Part shown: positions 35,933 through 44,295 of the stretch, one piece after another
How positions within the stretch are numbered: position 1 is the stretch's first letter
How the letters are laid out: each line of letters starts with the position of its first letter
NCBI GenBank assembly: GCA_963975155.1
Contig: CAXBFG010000007.1
Span: forward strand, 58,003-122,002
From: UBA5109 sp963975155
GTDB taxonomy: Bacteria > Pseudomonadota > Gammaproteobacteria > Pseudomonadales > Pseudohongiellaceae
Reading direction: 5' to 3'
DNA length: 64,000 nucleotides
Notes under the pieces: model-generated
The model's input: the letters and a program-made list of their open reading frames with translations, nothing else
Told to the model about the DNA's origin: nothing
Database searches by the model: none
Translations under genes and position numbers: made by a program

Positions 35933-36556
35933 TTAGTTTTTAATAATTAACAGATAACCATCTTTATGTTGTGGCTCAGTAATTTCTACTTCGACTAATT
36001 TAGCATTAAACTTTTTTTTACAGCGCTTGGCGAGTTTCAAGAACGGCGCTCGTCCAGGGTCTGCTATTATGATGCGGGACACACCTTCCTGTACGGCTTT
36101 TTTAATCATTTTGTATAAAGGATCAATTAATTCCGGCCAGAAGCAGATATCTCCACCAACAATCAAATCCTGCTTCGCCAGGGTTTTGCGTTTTAAATTT
36201 TCAAAGCGGGAGACATTTTTTACTATTTCTACATTGTTGGCTTTGGCGTGCAGTTTGAGGAAGGGAAAAACATTCTTGTCGGCATCGACCCCGGTTACAT
36301 GTGCTTTAAAATTTTTCGCACAGTAGATTGACAGTATTCCCCATCCGCAACCTATTTCCATAATATTAGTCGACATCTTAGGTGGATTGGCATTCAAATA
36401 ATCCATTATAAAAAAACTCGAATACCAGATTTTATGGCCATGAATTTCCGGATCATCATTTAGCTCGAGCAGCTTTCCGATAGCCTTCGATTTATTTTTA
36501 TAAACAGTTAAGCCCCGGACTGTCTTGGTATCTACAGCAGTCACAACTACCCTCAT
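35933..36556 (-). CDS. Class I SAM-dependent methyltransferase
   Basis: A 207-residue Rossmann-fold methyltransferase. SAM-binding motif I is IMEIGCGWGILSIYCA (about residues 65-80), the acidic motif II is HVTGVDAD, and LIVGGDICFW stands at motif IV, followed by RIIIADPGRAPF. The layout resembles the small protein-lysine or nicotinamide N-methyltransferase-like group, but the substrate is unknown. Its stop is separated from the ppk1 start by one base, so the two are co-transcribed. No strong ribosome-binding site at the ATG. Confidence 0.8.
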   Translation of the reverse strand: MRVVVTAVDTKTVRGLTVYKNKSKAIGKLLELNDDPEIHGHKIWYSSFFIMDYLNANPPKMSTNIMEIGCGWGILSIYCAKNFKAHVTGVDADKNVFPFLKLHAKANNVEIVKNVSRFENLKRKTLAKQDLIVGGDICFWPELIDPLYKMIKKAVQEGVSRIIIADPGRAPFLKLAKRCKKKFNAKLVEVEITEPQHKDGYLLIIKN

Positions 36557-36810
36557 GAGAGTTTTATAAAGTTGTTGGATGACAAAGTTATTACAACATT
36601 ATTACAACTTTATTAAGCGAAGATTAATACCGGGTATTCAAGCTCTTATGCAGCTTGACCCTGTACACAGCAGGCAAAAATTCTACGCTGAAAGGCTGTT
36701 TTAAGCAATAAAACTGCGCGGGATATGGACTTAAAGGCAGCTTGCTCTGATTGCTATGATTGTGACAAGCACTTTAAATTTTACGCCAGATGGGTGAATA
36801 TTTTTAAAGC

Positions 36811-38196
36811 CTATTCTTTGCTGCCGGATTTTTTTACCTGATCGATGGTGCTGATAAGCTCACCTTTATGTAGTCGTGTTCTCAGCTTATCTCCGGTTTT
36901 GAGCATTGTGCTGTCAGTGATTAATTGATTGCTTGCATCGTAGCTTATTGAAAAACCACGACTGAGGATGTTTAAGGGACTTAAATTATTCAGGGCATGG
37001 GCCATATCTGCAAGTAGCAGACGCATATTATGTAAGGATTGTTGTGTGGCTTTCTGTAAACGCGAAGCCATATAGCGGTTATTTTGTTTTTGTTCACGAA
37101 TCAGGTTAATCGGTGAATGCTGTATCAGGCCATGCGTGAGTTCCCTGATGCCGCTTTTTCGATGGGCGAGAGCAAAGTGAAACTCCCGACGCATTTTTAA
37201 TTCCAGGCCATCGAGTTTTTGTGATTGTTCCTGTAAGCGTCGGCCAGGATGTTTTAACTGTTTACGATGCCAGGTGAGTGATTGTTTCAGTTGGCCAACT
37301 TTGTCCCTCAGCATATTGCCTAACTGTAACTGATAGGCAGCATAGAGAGCCATGAGTTCGTTCTGATCCGGGCTTAATAGTTCTGCTGCGGCAGACGGAG
37401 TCGCGGCGCGTACATCGGCAACAAAGTCAGCAATTGTAAAATCCACTTCATGACCTACAGCGCTGACAATGGGTAATTCAGAATCAAAGATGGCTCGCGC
37501 GAGCTTTTCGTCGTTGAAGGCCCAGAGATCCTCGAGAGAACCACCACCGCGGCCAATGATCAATACATCCAGATCCTGCAGACAGCCTTGTTTTCGATTG
37601 GCCAGTTTGATGGCCTTTACCATGCCGGCTGCTGCCTCATTACCCTGTACAGAAACTGGAATGATGGTCACCGGTATGGAGGGGAAGCGTCGTTTCAGGA
37701 CACTGATAATATCCCGGATTGCGGCCCCGGTCGGGGAGGTAATTACGCCGATGTGTCGGGCTATGCCCGGCAGTTCCTGTTTTAAATCCTCATTAAACAG
37801 TCCCTCCAGCAACAGTTTGTTTTTCAGTGCTTCGAAGGCAATACGTAGAGCACCTTCACCCAATGGGCTGATGTTTTCAACAATTAACTGATAGTCACCG
37901 CGACCTTCATACAGGCTCAGCTTGGCTTTTAACTGAATCTGCATGCCTTCCCTGGGTTTGATTTTAACGAACTGATTTCGTCCTCTGAACATCGCGCAGC
38001 GTACCTGGGCACTGTCATCCTTTAAGGTGAAATACCAGTGACCGGATGCGGGCATGGCAACATTGGATAATTCTCCCTCAACCAGAACGGCCGGGAAATT
38101 ATCTTCCAGTAAAGATCGCGCCGCACGATTTAACTCGGAAACGCTTAAGACATTTTCTTTTTTGGATGTGGTGCCGGAGAAAAGATCATCAGTCAT
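36811..38196 (-). CDS. xseA: Exodeoxyribonuclease VII large subunit
   Basis: A 461-residue XseA. N-terminal OB-fold (VLSVSELNRAARSLLEDNFPAVLVEGELSN, SGHWYFTLKDDSAQVRCAMF), then the catalytic core with GVITSPTGAAIRDI, IIGRGGGSLEDLWAFNDE and SAVGHEVDFTIADFVADVRAATPSAAAELL, and a C-terminal coiled coil with the final SRGFSI block. With XseB (not in this window) it degrades single-stranded DNA in mismatch repair. It is divergent from guaB with a 476-base spacer rich in repeats. Confidence 0.96.
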   Translation of the reverse strand: MTDDLFSGTTSKKENVLSVSELNRAARSLLEDNFPAVLVEGELSNVAMPASGHWYFTLKDDSAQVRCAMFRGRNQFVKIKPREGMQIQLKAKLSLYEGRGDYQLIVENISPLGEGALRIAFEALKNKLLLEGLFNEDLKQELPGIARHIGVITSPTGAAIRDIISVLKRRFPSIPVTIIPVSVQGNEAAAGMVKAIKLANRKQGCLQDLDVLIIGRGGGSLEDLWAFNDEKLARAIFDSELPIVSAVGHEVDFTIADFVADVRAATPSAAAELLSPDQNELMALYAAYQLQLGNMLRDKVGQLKQSLTWHRKQLKHPGRRLQEQSQKLDGLELKMRREFHFALAHRKSGIRELTHGLIQHSPINLIREQKQNNRYMASRLQKATQQSLHNMRLLLADMAHALNNLSPLNILSRGFSISYDASNQLITDSTMLKTGDKLRTRLHKGELISTIDQVKKSGSKE

Positions 38197-38249
38197 TGCT
38201 TAATCATACCTGATTATTTAGTTATTCGGTTTCAGTTTTTGTAAGCTAG

Positions 38250-38390
38250 GACGGGACAAGCACTTCGTCGTCCTTCAATCTTCCTCTTGCTAAAGTTCGC
38301 GCTGCGGAACTTGTCGTTACACGGCTCAGGCAGTTCTCGCTTTAATCCGAACTTTAGCAACTGGAAACTACATTTCAACGGGCGTCAAAG
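38250..38390 (+). repeat. Family 4 hairpin, copy 3 with exchanged stem
   Basis: The core GCGCTGCGGAACTTGTCG...CGGCTCAGGCAGTTCTCGC is that of the copies at 23842 and 42215, but the inner stem is GCTAAAGTTCG (38289-38299)/CGAACTTTAGC (38348-38358), unrelated in sequence to their TGTTTTTCCG/CGGAAAAACA and still perfectly paired. Flanks TTCAATCTTCC and TACATTTCAACGGG are recognisable. Outer limits are approximate. Confidence 0.7.
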
Positions 38391-38460
38391 TAATTGACCC
38401 ACTCCAATAGATTCAAGTAAATAACTCCATTTTTTAACATGGGCTTGCAGTTTGAGTAGC

Positions 38461-38561
38461 GGGCTTAAGTAAGTTGGGGAAGGAGACGTCCGAGGCAGGG
38501 ATGCCGAGGCCGAGCCCACATGGATGTGGGTATGCGTTCTCCTTCCTAACTACTTAAGCCC
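38461..38561. repeat. REP-like two-hairpin element (family 3), copy 2
   Basis: Stem GGGCTTAAGTA...GGAAGGAGA (38461-38486) with TCTCCTTCC...TACTTAAGCCC (38538-38561). The core holds GAGGCAGGGATGCCGA and the hairpin CCCACA-TGGA-TGTGGG. Same core as the copy at 8322, different stem. It lies about 40 bases upstream of the guaB promoter. Confidence 0.8.
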
Positions 38562-38600
38562 ATGTTCTGGTCAAAATAGAGGAAACTAGATCCCACGCTA

Positions 38601-38629
38601 TTTACTGCCTGCCTGCATGAGTTTATAAT
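38601..38629 (+). promoter_or_regulatory. guaB promoter
   Basis: TTTACT (38601-38606), 17-base spacer, TATAAT (38624-38629), then AGCGCGCTTTC. Spacing is ideal and the discriminator is GC-rich, suggesting stringent control as known for guaBA promoters in enterobacteria. Confidence 0.7.
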
Positions 38630-38672
38630 AGCGCGCTTTCCCGAATCCGGGTTCCTGGTGGAAAGTAACTGT

Positions 38673-40151
38673 ATGCTACGAATTGTAGAAGATGCTTTAA
38701 CCTTTGATGATGTTCTCTTAGTCCCTGCCCATTCACTCGTGCTCCCAAACTCGGTCGACCTGAAGACACGGCTGACACGAGATATCAAACTCCATATACC
38801 ACTCGTTTCTTCAGCCATGGATACGGTTACCGAGTCACGTCTGGCTATTGCCATGGCGCAGGAAGGTGGCCTGGGTATTATTCATAAAAGCATGAGTATT
38901 GAAGAACAGGCGCGTGAAGTCCGGACCGTTAAAAAATATGAAAGCGGCGTAGTGACTGACCCGATCAGAATTACACCTGACACCACTATTCGCAAGTTGC
39001 TGGAGATGATTAACGAATACCAGATTTCCGGTATGCCCGTGGTTACCAATCTTGATGATGATCAGCTGGCTGGTATCGTGACCAGTCGTGATGTGCGTTT
39101 TGAAAATGACCTCAATGCCACCGTCGATAAAATCATGACACCCAAAGAGCGTCTGGTGACAGTGCCGGAAGGGGCTGACCTCGATGATGTTAAAAAACTC
39201 ATGCACAAGCATCGCATAGAAAAAGTTCTGGTGGTTAGCGACAGTTTTCAGCTTAAGGGTCTGGTGACCCTGAAAGATATTCGCAAAGCCGAAGATCATC
39301 CCAATGCCTGTAAAGATGCCATGGGACAATTAAGGGTAGGCGCAGCTGTTGGTACCGGTGCCGACACCGAAGAGCGGGTAAAGGCTCTGGTTGCTGCGGG
39401 CGTTGATGTTGTTGTTGTGGACACTTCACACGGACATTCACAGGAAGTGATAAACCGGATCAAGAAAATTAAAAAAGCATTTCCAAATCTGGCCTTGATT
39501 GGTGGCAATGTGGCTACCGCCGCAGGTGCCAGAGCACTTGCCGATGCAGGGGTTGACGCTGTCAAGGTTGGTATAGGGCCGGGGTCAATCTGTACCACAC
39601 GAATCGTGACCGGCGTGGGTGTGCCGCAAATAACAGCGGTCGGTAATGTCGCTGAAGAGTTAAAGGATACCGATATTACAATAATTTCTGATGGCGGAAT
39701 TCGCTTTTCCGGTGATATCGCCAAAGCGATTGCGGCCGGAGCCAATGCTGTGATGATAGGCAGTCTGCTCGCCGGTACTGAAGAGGCTCCAGGTGATGTA
39801 GAACTGTTCCAGGGCCGTTCCTACAAAGCATACCGTGGCATGGGCTCACTGGGAGCCATGTCGAAAACGCACGGTTCGAGTGATCGTTATTTTCAGGATA
39901 TACAGGCCGGTGCAGCCAAACTGGTGCCGGAAGGTATTGAAGGCCGGGTGCCGTATAAAGGGCCAATGTCGGCCATTATTTTCCAGCTGATCGGCGGTAT
40001 ACGATCCAGCATGGGATTGACGGGTTGTAAGGATATTGAAGAGATGCGGGTCAAGCCTGAGTTTGTCAGAATTACCGGAGCCGGGGTTTCTGAATCGCAT
40101 GTGCATGATGTTTCGATAACCAAAGAAGCGCCTAACTATAGGGTGAGTTAA
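38673..40151 (+). CDS. guaB: Inosine-5'-monophosphate dehydrogenase
   Basis: A 492-residue IMPDH, first step from IMP to GMP. N-terminal LTFDDVLLVPAHS, a CBS-domain pair between about residues 95 and 205, then the barrel with the catalytic Cys307 in GPGSICTTRIVTGVGVPQ, the SDGGIRFSGDIAKA block and YKAYRGMGSLGAM. An in-frame GTG at 38658 lies upstream, but the ATG at 38673 has GGAAAG correctly placed and gives the normal N-terminus. Separated from guaA by a family 2 element. Confidence 0.97.
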   Translation: MLRIVEDALTFDDVLLVPAHSLVLPNSVDLKTRLTRDIKLHIPLVSSAMDTVTESRLAIAMAQEGGLGIIHKSMSIEEQAREVRTVKKYESGVVTDPIRITPDTTIRKLLEMINEYQISGMPVVTNLDDDQLAGIVTSRDVRFENDLNATVDKIMTPKERLVTVPEGADLDDVKKLMHKHRIEKVLVVSDSFQLKGLVTLKDIRKAEDHPNACKDAMGQLRVGAAVGTGADTEERVKALVAAGVDVVVVDTSHGHSQEVINRIKKIKKAFPNLALIGGNVATAAGARALADAGVDAVKVGIGPGSICTTRIVTGVGVPQITAVGNVAEELKDTDITIISDGGIRFSGDIAKAIAAGANAVMIGSLLAGTEEAPGDVELFQGRSYKAYRGMGSLGAMSKTHGSSDRYFQDIQAGAAKLVPEGIEGRVPYKGPMSAIIFQLIGGIRSSMGLTGCKDIEEMRVKPEFVRITGAGVSESHVHDVSITKEAPNYRVS

Positions 40152-40152
40152 C

Positions 40153-40275
40153 GGGGGAGCTATTGCGCTTGCAGATTCATCGTTAAAAAAGCACTCAGTC
40201 GGTCACGTATTAACTATACGCTCCCTCCCTGCGTGCTTTTTTGCCTCGAATCTGCTGCGCTCATAACGCTCCTTT
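40153..40275. repeat. Stop-proximal nested hairpin element (family 2), copy between guaB and guaA
   Basis: Starts two bases after the guaB stop. Outer arm GGGGGAGC pairs, with three G-T wobbles, with GCTCCTTT. CTATTGCGCTTGCAGATTCA and TCGTTAAA lead to the inner stem AAAAAAGCAC/GTGCTTTTTT around CAGTCGGTCACGTATT...TATACGCTCCCTCC. GCCTCGAATCTGCTGCGCTC and ATAACG close it. Confidence 0.8.
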
Positions 40276-40401
40276 GAGTGCCTTCATTGGTTTGGAGTAG
40301 GTGCTTTACTTATTACTCCCACAGCCAAGAATACTTCAAGTTCTTCGGTGGAATATATTTATCGTTAAAGTTGTTTAAGAAAGTCTGAGGAAATACTTTT
40401 C

Positions 40402-41982
40402 ATGAACCAAAATATTCACGAACAGAAGATATTAATCCTCGATTTTGGTTCTCAATACACACAACTCATAGCCCGCCGCGTTCGTGAAGCCGGGGTATAT
40501 TGTGAAATCCATCATTACGATCTCGGTGAGGCAGATTTCACGGCTTTCGCACCGCAAGGTGTGATTCTTTCAGGTAGCCCCGAATCGGCTGGCATCGTGA
40601 ACGCCCCACAGGCACCAGGCTATTTATTTGACGCAGGCATCCCGGTACTTGGTATTTGCTACGGCATGCAAACCATGGCTCAACAGCTGGGTGGTCTGGT
40701 CGAAAGCTCCGACATATCTGAATTTGGTCATGCGGCTCTTGCCCTCACTGGCGAGAGTCTGCTGCTGGGCAATCTGGATAATGCCGTCGAATTAAATGGC
40801 GAAATAAGACACAACGTCTGGATGAGTCATGGCGATAAGGTTACTCAGCTGCCAAAGGGCTTCAGAGTAATTGCAGCAACCGAAAGCGCGCCGATTGCGG
40901 CAATGGCCGATGAAGCAAGGCGCTTCTATGGCATCCAGTTCCATCCTGAAGTCACGCATACCCCCGCTGGTCAGAGCATCCTGAATCGTTTTGTGCATGA
41001 TATCTGTGACTGTGAAGCTCTTTGGACGCCGGCCAATATTATTGAAGATGCCATACGGACCATTCGCAAGCAGGTCGGCAAGGACAAGGTACTGCTTGGG
41101 CTTTCAGGCGGCGTGGATTCCTCAGTTGTCGCAGCCCTTTTGCATGAAGCGATTGGCGACCAGTTGACCTGTGTTTTTGTGGATAACGGCTTGTTACGCC
41201 TGCGTGAGGGTGATCAGGTTATGGAAATGTTTGCTCATCACATGGGTATCAAGGTTGTCCGTGCCAATACCGAAGACCTTTTTCTGCAAAAACTGGCCGG
41301 AATTACTGACCCGGAAGCGAAACGCAAGATTATCGGCAATACCTTTATTGAAGTCTTCGATACTGAAGCCTCAAAACTGGCTGATGAGGTTAAATGGCTG
41401 GCACAGGGGACAATTTATCCTGATGTGATCGAATCCGCCGGTTCCAGATACGGGACTGCCCACGTCATCAAATCGCATCACAATGTGGGCGGACTGCCCG
41501 AGCATATGAAACTGGATTTGCTTGAGCCGCTGCGGGAATTATTCAAGGATGAGGTCCGCAAGATCGGTGTGGCTCTGGGTTTGCCTTTTGACATGGTCTA
41601 CCGTCATCCTTTTCCGGGGCCGGGGCTTGGCGTCAGAATACTGGGAGAAGTGAAAAAGGAGTATTGCGATATTTTACGGCAGGCAGATGCCATATTTATT
41701 GAAGAGTTGCATAAAGCAGACTGGTATCAAAAAGTCAGTCAGGCCTTTGTGGTATTTTTGCCGGTCAAGTCAGTAGGAGTTGTCGGTGATGCGCGTCGTT
41801 ATTCCTATGTGCTGGCCATCAGGGCTGTTGAAACGATAGATTTTATGACTGCGCGTTGGGCTCATTTACCCTATGAACTGCTGGAAACGGTATCCAGCCG
41901 TATTATCAATGAAATCAGAGAAGTCTCCCGGGTTGCCTATGATATCTCCAGTAAGCCGCCTGCCACAATTGAGTGGGAATAA
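40402..41982 (+). CDS. guaA: GMP synthase (glutamine-hydrolysing)
   Basis: A 526-residue GMP synthetase. N-terminal amidotransferase with Cys86 in LGICYGMQTMAQQLGG and FHPEVTHT. The ATP-pyrophosphatase domain has the PP-loop LLGLSGGVDSSVVAALL. The dimerisation domain ends with SSKPPATIEWE, the canonical C-terminus. It amidates XMP to GMP, following GuaB. The 250-base spacer after guaB is mostly a structured repeat. Confidence 0.98.
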   Translation: MNQNIHEQKILILDFGSQYTQLIARRVREAGVYCEIHHYDLGEADFTAFAPQGVILSGSPESAGIVNAPQAPGYLFDAGIPVLGICYGMQTMAQQLGGLVESSDISEFGHAALALTGESLLLGNLDNAVELNGEIRHNVWMSHGDKVTQLPKGFRVIAATESAPIAAMADEARRFYGIQFHPEVTHTPAGQSILNRFVHDICDCEALWTPANIIEDAIRTIRKQVGKDKVLLGLSGGVDSSVVAALLHEAIGDQLTCVFVDNGLLRLREGDQVMEMFAHHMGIKVVRANTEDLFLQKLAGITDPEAKRKIIGNTFIEVFDTEASKLADEVKWLAQGTIYPDVIESAGSRYGTAHVIKSHHNVGGLPEHMKLDLLEPLRELFKDEVRKIGVALGLPFDMVYRHPFPGPGLGVRILGEVKKEYCDILRQADAIFIEELHKADWYQKVSQAFVVFLPVKSVGVVGDARRYSYVLAIRAVETIDFMTARWAHLPYELLETVSSRIINEIREVSRVAYDISSKPPATIEWE

Positions 41983-42000
41983 ACCAAGCAGTAAAACAAG

Positions 42001-42400
42001 CTTGGGTAGTGCATCAGTTTGAAATTTTATTGTTTATTCTCAGTCTTTATGACGAGCTATCCTTTTGACGACACGCCAAAAAGCGTACATCCCTGTACAG
42101 GCTCGGCTGACGACGTCCTGTCGTCAGACGGTCGTCAACTGGATAGCTCGCCTTCAAGACTGTGCGTTTAAGCTCTTTGAAAACTCCAACATGATTCAGA
42201 AAGCCGCCCTTACTGCCATGTGAACCCATTGAGATGTAGTTTTCCTGAGTGTTTTTCCGATCAAGCGCGAGGACTGTCTGAGTCGCAAAGCGACGAGTTC
42301 CGCAGCGCCGGAAAAACAGGAAGGAAAGATCGAAGGGTGAACAAGGCAGAAGAGGCGGCTTCTATAAATCCAGAATTTTCAAACTGATGCACTACCCAAG
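42001..42400. repeat. Composite TAGTGC-ended element (family 1), long copy
   Basis: Exactly inverted ends of at least 24 bp: CTTGGGTAGTGCATCAGTTT at 42001 and its reverse complement ending at 42400. Inside, left to right: family 1 core with stem GAGCTATCC/GGATAGCTC, hairpins ACGCCAAAAAGCGT, GTACATCCCTGTAC and CTGACGACGTCCTGTCGTCAG; the GTGCGTTTAAGCTC segment; then a reversed family 4 hairpin. It fills the guaA-madL gap and has no coding frame of substance. Confidence 0.85.
42215..42347 (-). repeat. Family 4 hairpin, copy 2 (reverse orientation)
   Basis: Outer stem GCCATGT (42215-42221) with ACAAGGC (42341-42347), inner stem TGTTTTTCCG (42250-42259) with CGGAAAAACA (42309-42318). Reads as the reverse complement of copy 1; the outer stem sequence differs from copy 1 but remains mostly paired. 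Confidence 0.75.
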
Positions 42401-42611
42401 CATGGATTCATTTGAATGCTGTCCGGGGCGTTCCTAAGCTTCGCAGTTTGTAAGTGAGGGCGTAGGCGAGCGAACTGCAAACTGCGTGGTAAAAAGCCTA
42501 TAAAAATTTCCAATGAAGAAAATATCTATTATTTCTTGGTTCCTGCTTTCTTCTCTAAGCTGCTACTATCCGTCGGCAAGCTAAAAAAATAATAACAACG
42601 AGGACATAAGT
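42401..42611. other. Leader region of madL with a perfect hairpin
   Basis: Contains CGCAGTTTG (42442-42450) and CAAACTGCG (42478-42486), a perfect nine-base-pair stem around TAAGTGAGGGCGTAGGCGAG. There is no U-tract, so it is not a classical terminator. The remainder is AT-rich and ends in GAGGA ahead of madL. No promoter of good quality is seen. Confidence 0.5.
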
Positions 42612-43016
42612 ATGGTGGTTTACGGTGTCGCCTTACTCTCCGCCTGCCTGATTCTGGGCATGCTGATCGGGGAAGCGCTGGGTGTAATGTTGCAGGTAGA
42701 AGCCAATGTCGGTGGTGTTGGCATCGCCATGCTGTTTCTGGTTATAGCCAGTAATTCTGAAAGTTTCAAAAGCCATATAGAGGGTGCTTCCGGACGCGGT
42801 ATTGAGTTCTGGAGCGCCATGTATATTCCTATTGTCGTGGCCATGGCAGCCAGACAGAATGTCGTTGCCGCCTTCGAAGGAGGCGTGCTGGCCATTGTTG
42901 CCGGAGTGGCTGCAGTTGTGGTGAGTTTTGCGCTGGTGCCACTGCTCAGCAAAATAGGCTCACACGCTGCTTCTGAGACCATCAAAATTGCACCTGAAAG
43001 CGAGGTGGATTCATGA
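42612..43016 (+). CDS. madL: Malonate transporter subunit MadL
   Basis: A 134-residue membrane protein with about four hydrophobic helices, starting VVYGVALLSACLILGMLIGEALG, with the polar loop ASNSESFKSHIEGASGRGIEFWSAMYIPIVVAMAARQNV. This matches the small subunit of the MadL-MadM malonate:sodium symporter. It overlaps madM by four bases. No malonate decarboxylase genes are nearby in the window. Confidence 0.9.
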   Translation: MVVYGVALLSACLILGMLIGEALGVMLQVEANVGGVGIAMLFLVIASNSESFKSHIEGASGRGIEFWSAMYIPIVVAMAARQNVVAAFEGGVLAIVAGVAAVVVSFALVPLLSKIGSHAASETIKIAPESEVDS

Positions 43017-43774
43017 TGGATATTCTGGAAACGGTTTTTGTCAGAAACTCCTTGTTGGTAGCCTTTGCTGTGGTCGGATTTACCATATGGATTTCCTATC
43101 TGATCGCGGATAAATTCACTCATGGCCGGATTCACGGTTCGGCAATTGCAATCACACTTGGCTTGATTGCGGCCTATTTCGGCGGCAAGGCTACCGGAGG
43201 CAGCACAGGTGTCGCTGACCTCAGCCTGCTGGGCGGCATTGGCCTGATGGGAGGCGGCATGATGCGCGACTTTGCGATTGTGGCAACTGCCTTCGGTGTA
43301 AAAATCGGGGAATTGAAAAAGGCCGGTCTGGCCGGCGTAATTTCGATTTTTGCCGGGGTGATCGTGTCTTTTTTTGTTGGCGCCCTGGTTGCTTTGGCCT
43401 ATGGCTATACCGACCCGGTAGCCATTACCACCATAGGGGCAGGTGCTGCTACCTATATTGTCGGACCCGTCACAGGCTCTGCGCTGGGTGCAAGCTCGGA
43501 TATTATTGCTTTGAGTGTTGCGGCTGGTCTGGTGAAGTCCATTCTGGTGATGATTGGCACTCCCATGGTTGCCAGATACATTGGCTTAAATAACCCTCAG
43601 TCTGCCATGGTCTTTGGTGGTTTGATGGGTACCACCAGTGGAGTTGCTGCCGGTCTGGCAGCCACCGACCCCAGGTTGGTTCCCTACGGAGCCATGACGG
43701 CAACTTTTTACACCGGCCTTGGCTGTTTACTGGGGCCCTCCGTTTTATTCTTCGTTATCAGAGCCCTGGTGTAG
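43013..43774 (+). CDS. madM: Malonate transporter subunit MadM
   Basis: A 253-residue membrane protein with about eight helices. The glycine-rich segments HGSAIAITLGLIAAYFGGKATGG, LGGIGLMGGGMMRDFAIVATAFG and GPVTGSALGASSD are typical of MadM. With MadL it imports malonate coupled to sodium in characterised systems. Translationally coupled to madL. Followed after five bases by tadA. Confidence 0.92.
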   Translation: MMDILETVFVRNSLLVAFAVVGFTIWISYLIADKFTHGRIHGSAIAITLGLIAAYFGGKATGGSTGVADLSLLGGIGLMGGGMMRDFAIVATAFGVKIGELKKAGLAGVISIFAGVIVSFFVGALVALAYGYTDPVAITTIGAGAATYIVGPVTGSALGASSDIIALSVAAGLVKSILVMIGTPMVARYIGLNNPQSAMVFGGLMGTTSGVAAGLAATDPRLVPYGAMTATFYTGLGCLLGPSVLFFVIRALV

Positions 43775-43779
43775 CTTAA

Positions 43780-44241
43780 ATGAAGCAAAACAGGCATGAA
43801 CACTGGATGCGCAGAGCCCTGCAACTGGCTGAAGAGGCAGCAGCCCATGGCGAAGTTCCGGTTGGTGCGGTGCTGGTCCTGAATGATGAAATAATTGGTG
43901 AAGGTTATAACCAGTTGATATCAAAACATGATCCGAGTGCCCATGCGGAAATCCTGGCGCTTCGGGATGCAGGACTGCGCATGAATAATTACCGCCTGCC
44001 GGGCAGCTGTCTTTATGTCACGCTGGAACCTTGCAGTATGTGTGCCGGGGCGATGATTCATGCCAGGGTAAAACATCTGGTATTTGCTGCCTCTGAACCC
44101 AAGGCAGGTGTAATAATGAGTCAGTCACGTTTTCTGGAACAGGGTTTTTTAAATCATCGACTGAGTTATGAAAGGGGTGTATTAGAAGATGAGAGCAGTA
44201 AGTTACTGAGTAATTTTTTCAGGCTTAAACGCAAACAATAA
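43780..44241 (+). CDS. tadA: tRNA-specific adenosine deaminase
   Basis: A 153-residue zinc deaminase that converts A34 to inosine in tRNA-Arg(ACG). Zinc ligands His55 and catalytic Glu57 are in HAEILALRDAG, Cys85 and Cys88 in LEPCSMCAGAMIHARV. It is an essential gene in E. coli. It starts five bases after madM and is followed by a strong terminator. Confidence 0.97.
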   Translation: MKQNRHEHWMRRALQLAEEAAAHGEVPVGAVLVLNDEIIGEGYNQLISKHDPSAHAEILALRDAGLRMNNYRLPGSCLYVTLEPCSMCAGAMIHARVKHLVFAASEPKAGVIMSQSRFLEQGFLNHRLSYERGVLEDESSKLLSNFFRLKRKQ

Positions 44242-44268
44242 AAAAAGCCGGATAGAATCCGGCTTTTT
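44241..44268. terminator. Bidirectional rho-independent terminator
   Basis: GCCGGAT (44247-44253), loop AGA, ATCCGGC (44257-44263), TTTTT on the plus side and AAAAAA on the left that gives a U-tract on the minus strand. It serves tadA and the convergent porin gene. Confidence 0.9.
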
Positions 44269-44295
44269 GTCGTTTAAGTTTTTTTAGGAAAAAAC

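Noticed and set aside
42513..42584. 23-codon frame with a signal-like sequence upstream of madL (MKKISIISWF...)
   Set aside because: No ribosome-binding site and a poor lipobox; too short to support without comparison.
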